Source: CAYYIS01 sp964470965 (GTDB lineage: Bacteria > JAAXHH01 > JABIQT01). Taken from it: a stretch of 6,270 nucleotides of DNA. The notes beneath the pieces were generated by a model, which did no database searches, was not told where the DNA came from, and was given only the letters and a program-made list of their open reading frames with translations. Made by a program: the position numbers and the translations under genes. Position 1 is the stretch's first letter; each line of letters begins with the position of its first letter. Of this stretch, positions 5,001 through 6,270 are shown in pieces. Location of the stretch: the NCBI GenBank assembly GCA_964470965.1, contig CAYYIS010000106.1, positions 1 to 6,270 of the forward strand, written 5' to 3'.

Positions 5001-6270
5001 ATGATTTTCGAGAAAGAATTACTAATGCCTGTAAAAGGCACCAGCCGCCGTGTGACCCGGCGGGAATTTATTCTTCCGGGCGATACACTGATTATGTTCG
5101 ACGAAGAGGGCCCCGGCTGCTTGCGGCACTGGTGGCTGACCTATACACCGGGCGGAGAAGACGCGTTTCACGATCGGGCGCACGACCTTCTGTTACGTCT
5201 TTACTACGACGAGGCTTTGATCCCGGCCGTCGAGGTGACGTTGGCGCAGTATTTCTGCATCCTGCTGGAACTGGACGCCTATCCGGTCCGCAGCGCTTCC
5301 ATCACGGTGTTGCCCAAGAACGGCTTTAACTGCTACCTCCCTATACCGTTCTGTACGCTGCGTATGGAGCTGGTCAACCGAAGCGCCTCAGAGACCTGTG
5401 TCTGGTTTATGGCCGACTGGCAGGCATATCCCGATTACGATGACCTGACACCTATGCGGCTTTATGTAGTGCCCCATTCCGAGTATCCGGCTGAATCTGC
5501 CGGTAGTTTTCTCATGGCGAATTTCAGTGGTCAGGGCTTTGTGGCCGGCATGACCAAAGGAGTGCGAGTTCGGGATGAATCTGACGCCTGGTACCATACC
5601 GGCGGGGATCTCTGGCTTTTGGATGGAGAAACCGCACCCAACGCTATGCGTGGTATAGGCGGAGAGGACATATTCGGCATGAGTTTCGGCGTTTGGCCCG
5701 AACAGGCACAATGGATAGGGACGCCGCACCTACTGGCGGGCGAAGGTTGCAGACCCAGTAGTCACGGCTATGAATGTGTCAATTACCGTTTCTTTGGTCC
5801 AGATCCAATATGGTTCAATACGTCCGCGGTGGTGCGTTTCGGCAGCAAGGCCAACGATATCGAGACAGTCGTCTATGCTTATGTGGATTCCCAGCCACCT
5901 CCAATCGTGCGTACGCCGGATTTCTGGCAGCTGGCCGGCCCGTTCTCTTGCCTTAGCGGAGGGGATTTCGAGCGGAGGGAATGGGCGGAGGAGCCGTTAG
6001 ACACATGGCAAACGGAATGGACGCCCGGCTTCGAGCAGTACGTCACGGAAGAAGGCGGTGCCGTATTTTCCATACCGGCCCACGCCGAAACTGAACACGG
6101 CTGGTGTGATTTCGCTCGCCATTTCCGAGGGCCCCAGAAGACCAATCACGGGACCCAACCGGTGGCCGTGGCCGCCTACGCGGTGGGTACGTTGTACGTA
6201 AACTCCGCCGGTCCTTACCGTATTCATATCGGTTTCGACGACTGGCTGATACTTTGGGTGAACGGAGTAG
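5001..6270 (+). CDS. DUF2961 (GH172-related) protein, 3' end beyond the window
   Basis: The frame is open from ATG 5001 to the right edge, 423 residues with no stop. Residues 35-270 carry DUF2961 signatures in order: EEGPGCLRHWW, LLRLYYDEALIPAVEV, GFNCYLPIPF, MELVN, GGDLWLLDGE, then GIGGEDIFG (Glu222, Asp223), which corresponds to the family's GTGTEDYF, and YRFFGPDPIWF. Characterised relatives in GH172 act on fructofuranosyl and arabinofuranosyl glycosides and use glutamates as catalytic residues. Glu222 is the likely equivalent of one. From about residue 305 (FWQLAGPF) a second beta-rich region starts, containing FDDWLILWVNG, which resembles PA14-like or GH2-type sugar-binding domains. No signal peptide is seen, so a cytosolic location is suggested. 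An in-frame TAA at 4992 limits the start. ATG 5025, with GAGAAAG upstream, is an alternative, since AAAGGG lies only two bases from ATG 5001. The substrate is unknown. Confidence 0.82.
   Translation, partial: MIFEKELLMPVKGTSRRVTRREFILPGDTLIMFDEEGPGCLRHWWLTYTPGGEDAFHDRAHDLLLRLYYDEALIPAVEVTLAQYFCILLELDAYPVRSASITVLPKNGFNCYLPIPFCTLRMELVNRSASETCVWFMADWQAYPDYDDLTPMRLYVVPHSEYPAESAGSFLMANFSGQGFVAGMTKGVRVRDESDAWYHTGGDLWLLDGETAPNAMRGIGGEDIFGMSFGVWPEQAQWIGTPHLLAGEGCRPSSHGYECVNYRFFGPDPIWFNTSAVVRFGSKANDIETVVYAYVDSQPPPIVRTPDFWQLAGPFSCLSGGDFERREWAEEPLDTWQTEWTPGFEQYVTEEGGAVFSIPAHAETEHGWCDFARHFRGPQKTNHGTQPVAVAAYAVGTLYVNSAGPYRIHIGFDDWLILWVNGV

Overview
The window holds seven genes, all on the + strand, with no RNA genes, insertion sequences or CRISPR arrays. 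It is moderately GC-rich. A full apolipoprotein N-acyltransferase indicates a double-membrane (Gram-negative-type) bacterium. The last gene pairs a DUF2961 domain with a sugar-binding-like C-terminal region of a kind I associate with Planctomycetes, Poribacteria, Latescibacteria and similar lineages. That placement is a weak inference; no gene here fixes the taxon.

Region 1 (1-2912) looks like the downstream end of a RiPP (ribosomally made, modified peptide) operon. It opens with the last 65 codons of a radical SAM/SPASM-type peptide maturase (1-198), recognisable by a CX2CX5CX2CX18C cysteine cluster. A 60-aa precursor peptide (173-355) overlaps its end. The precursor's leader carries the YxxPxLxxxG recognition motif best known from lasso peptides, and its C-terminal part has three cysteines. 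The precursor stop overlaps the start of an HPr-kinase-like protein (355-1410), and five bases after that comes an apolipoprotein N-acyltransferase homologue (1416-2912). The tight packing implies a single translationally coupled unit: maturase, substrate, putative peptide kinase and possibly a membrane acyltransferase.

Region 2 (2913-4799) begins with a possible promoter overlapping the acyltransferase stop codon. It encodes GDP-mannose 4,6-dehydratase (gmd, TTG start) and, one base later, a short SDR-family epimerase/reductase. Together they probably make a GDP-6-deoxyhexose, for surface glycans or possibly for decorating the peptide.

Region 3 (4800-6270) is a 201-bp non-coding, partly AT-rich gap followed by a DUF2961 (GH172-related) carbohydrate-active protein that runs off the right edge.

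The most interesting point is the combination in region 1: a radical-SAM-type maturase, a lasso-type leader, an HprK-like kinase and an Lnt-like acyltransferase, with no lasso cyclase in the window.
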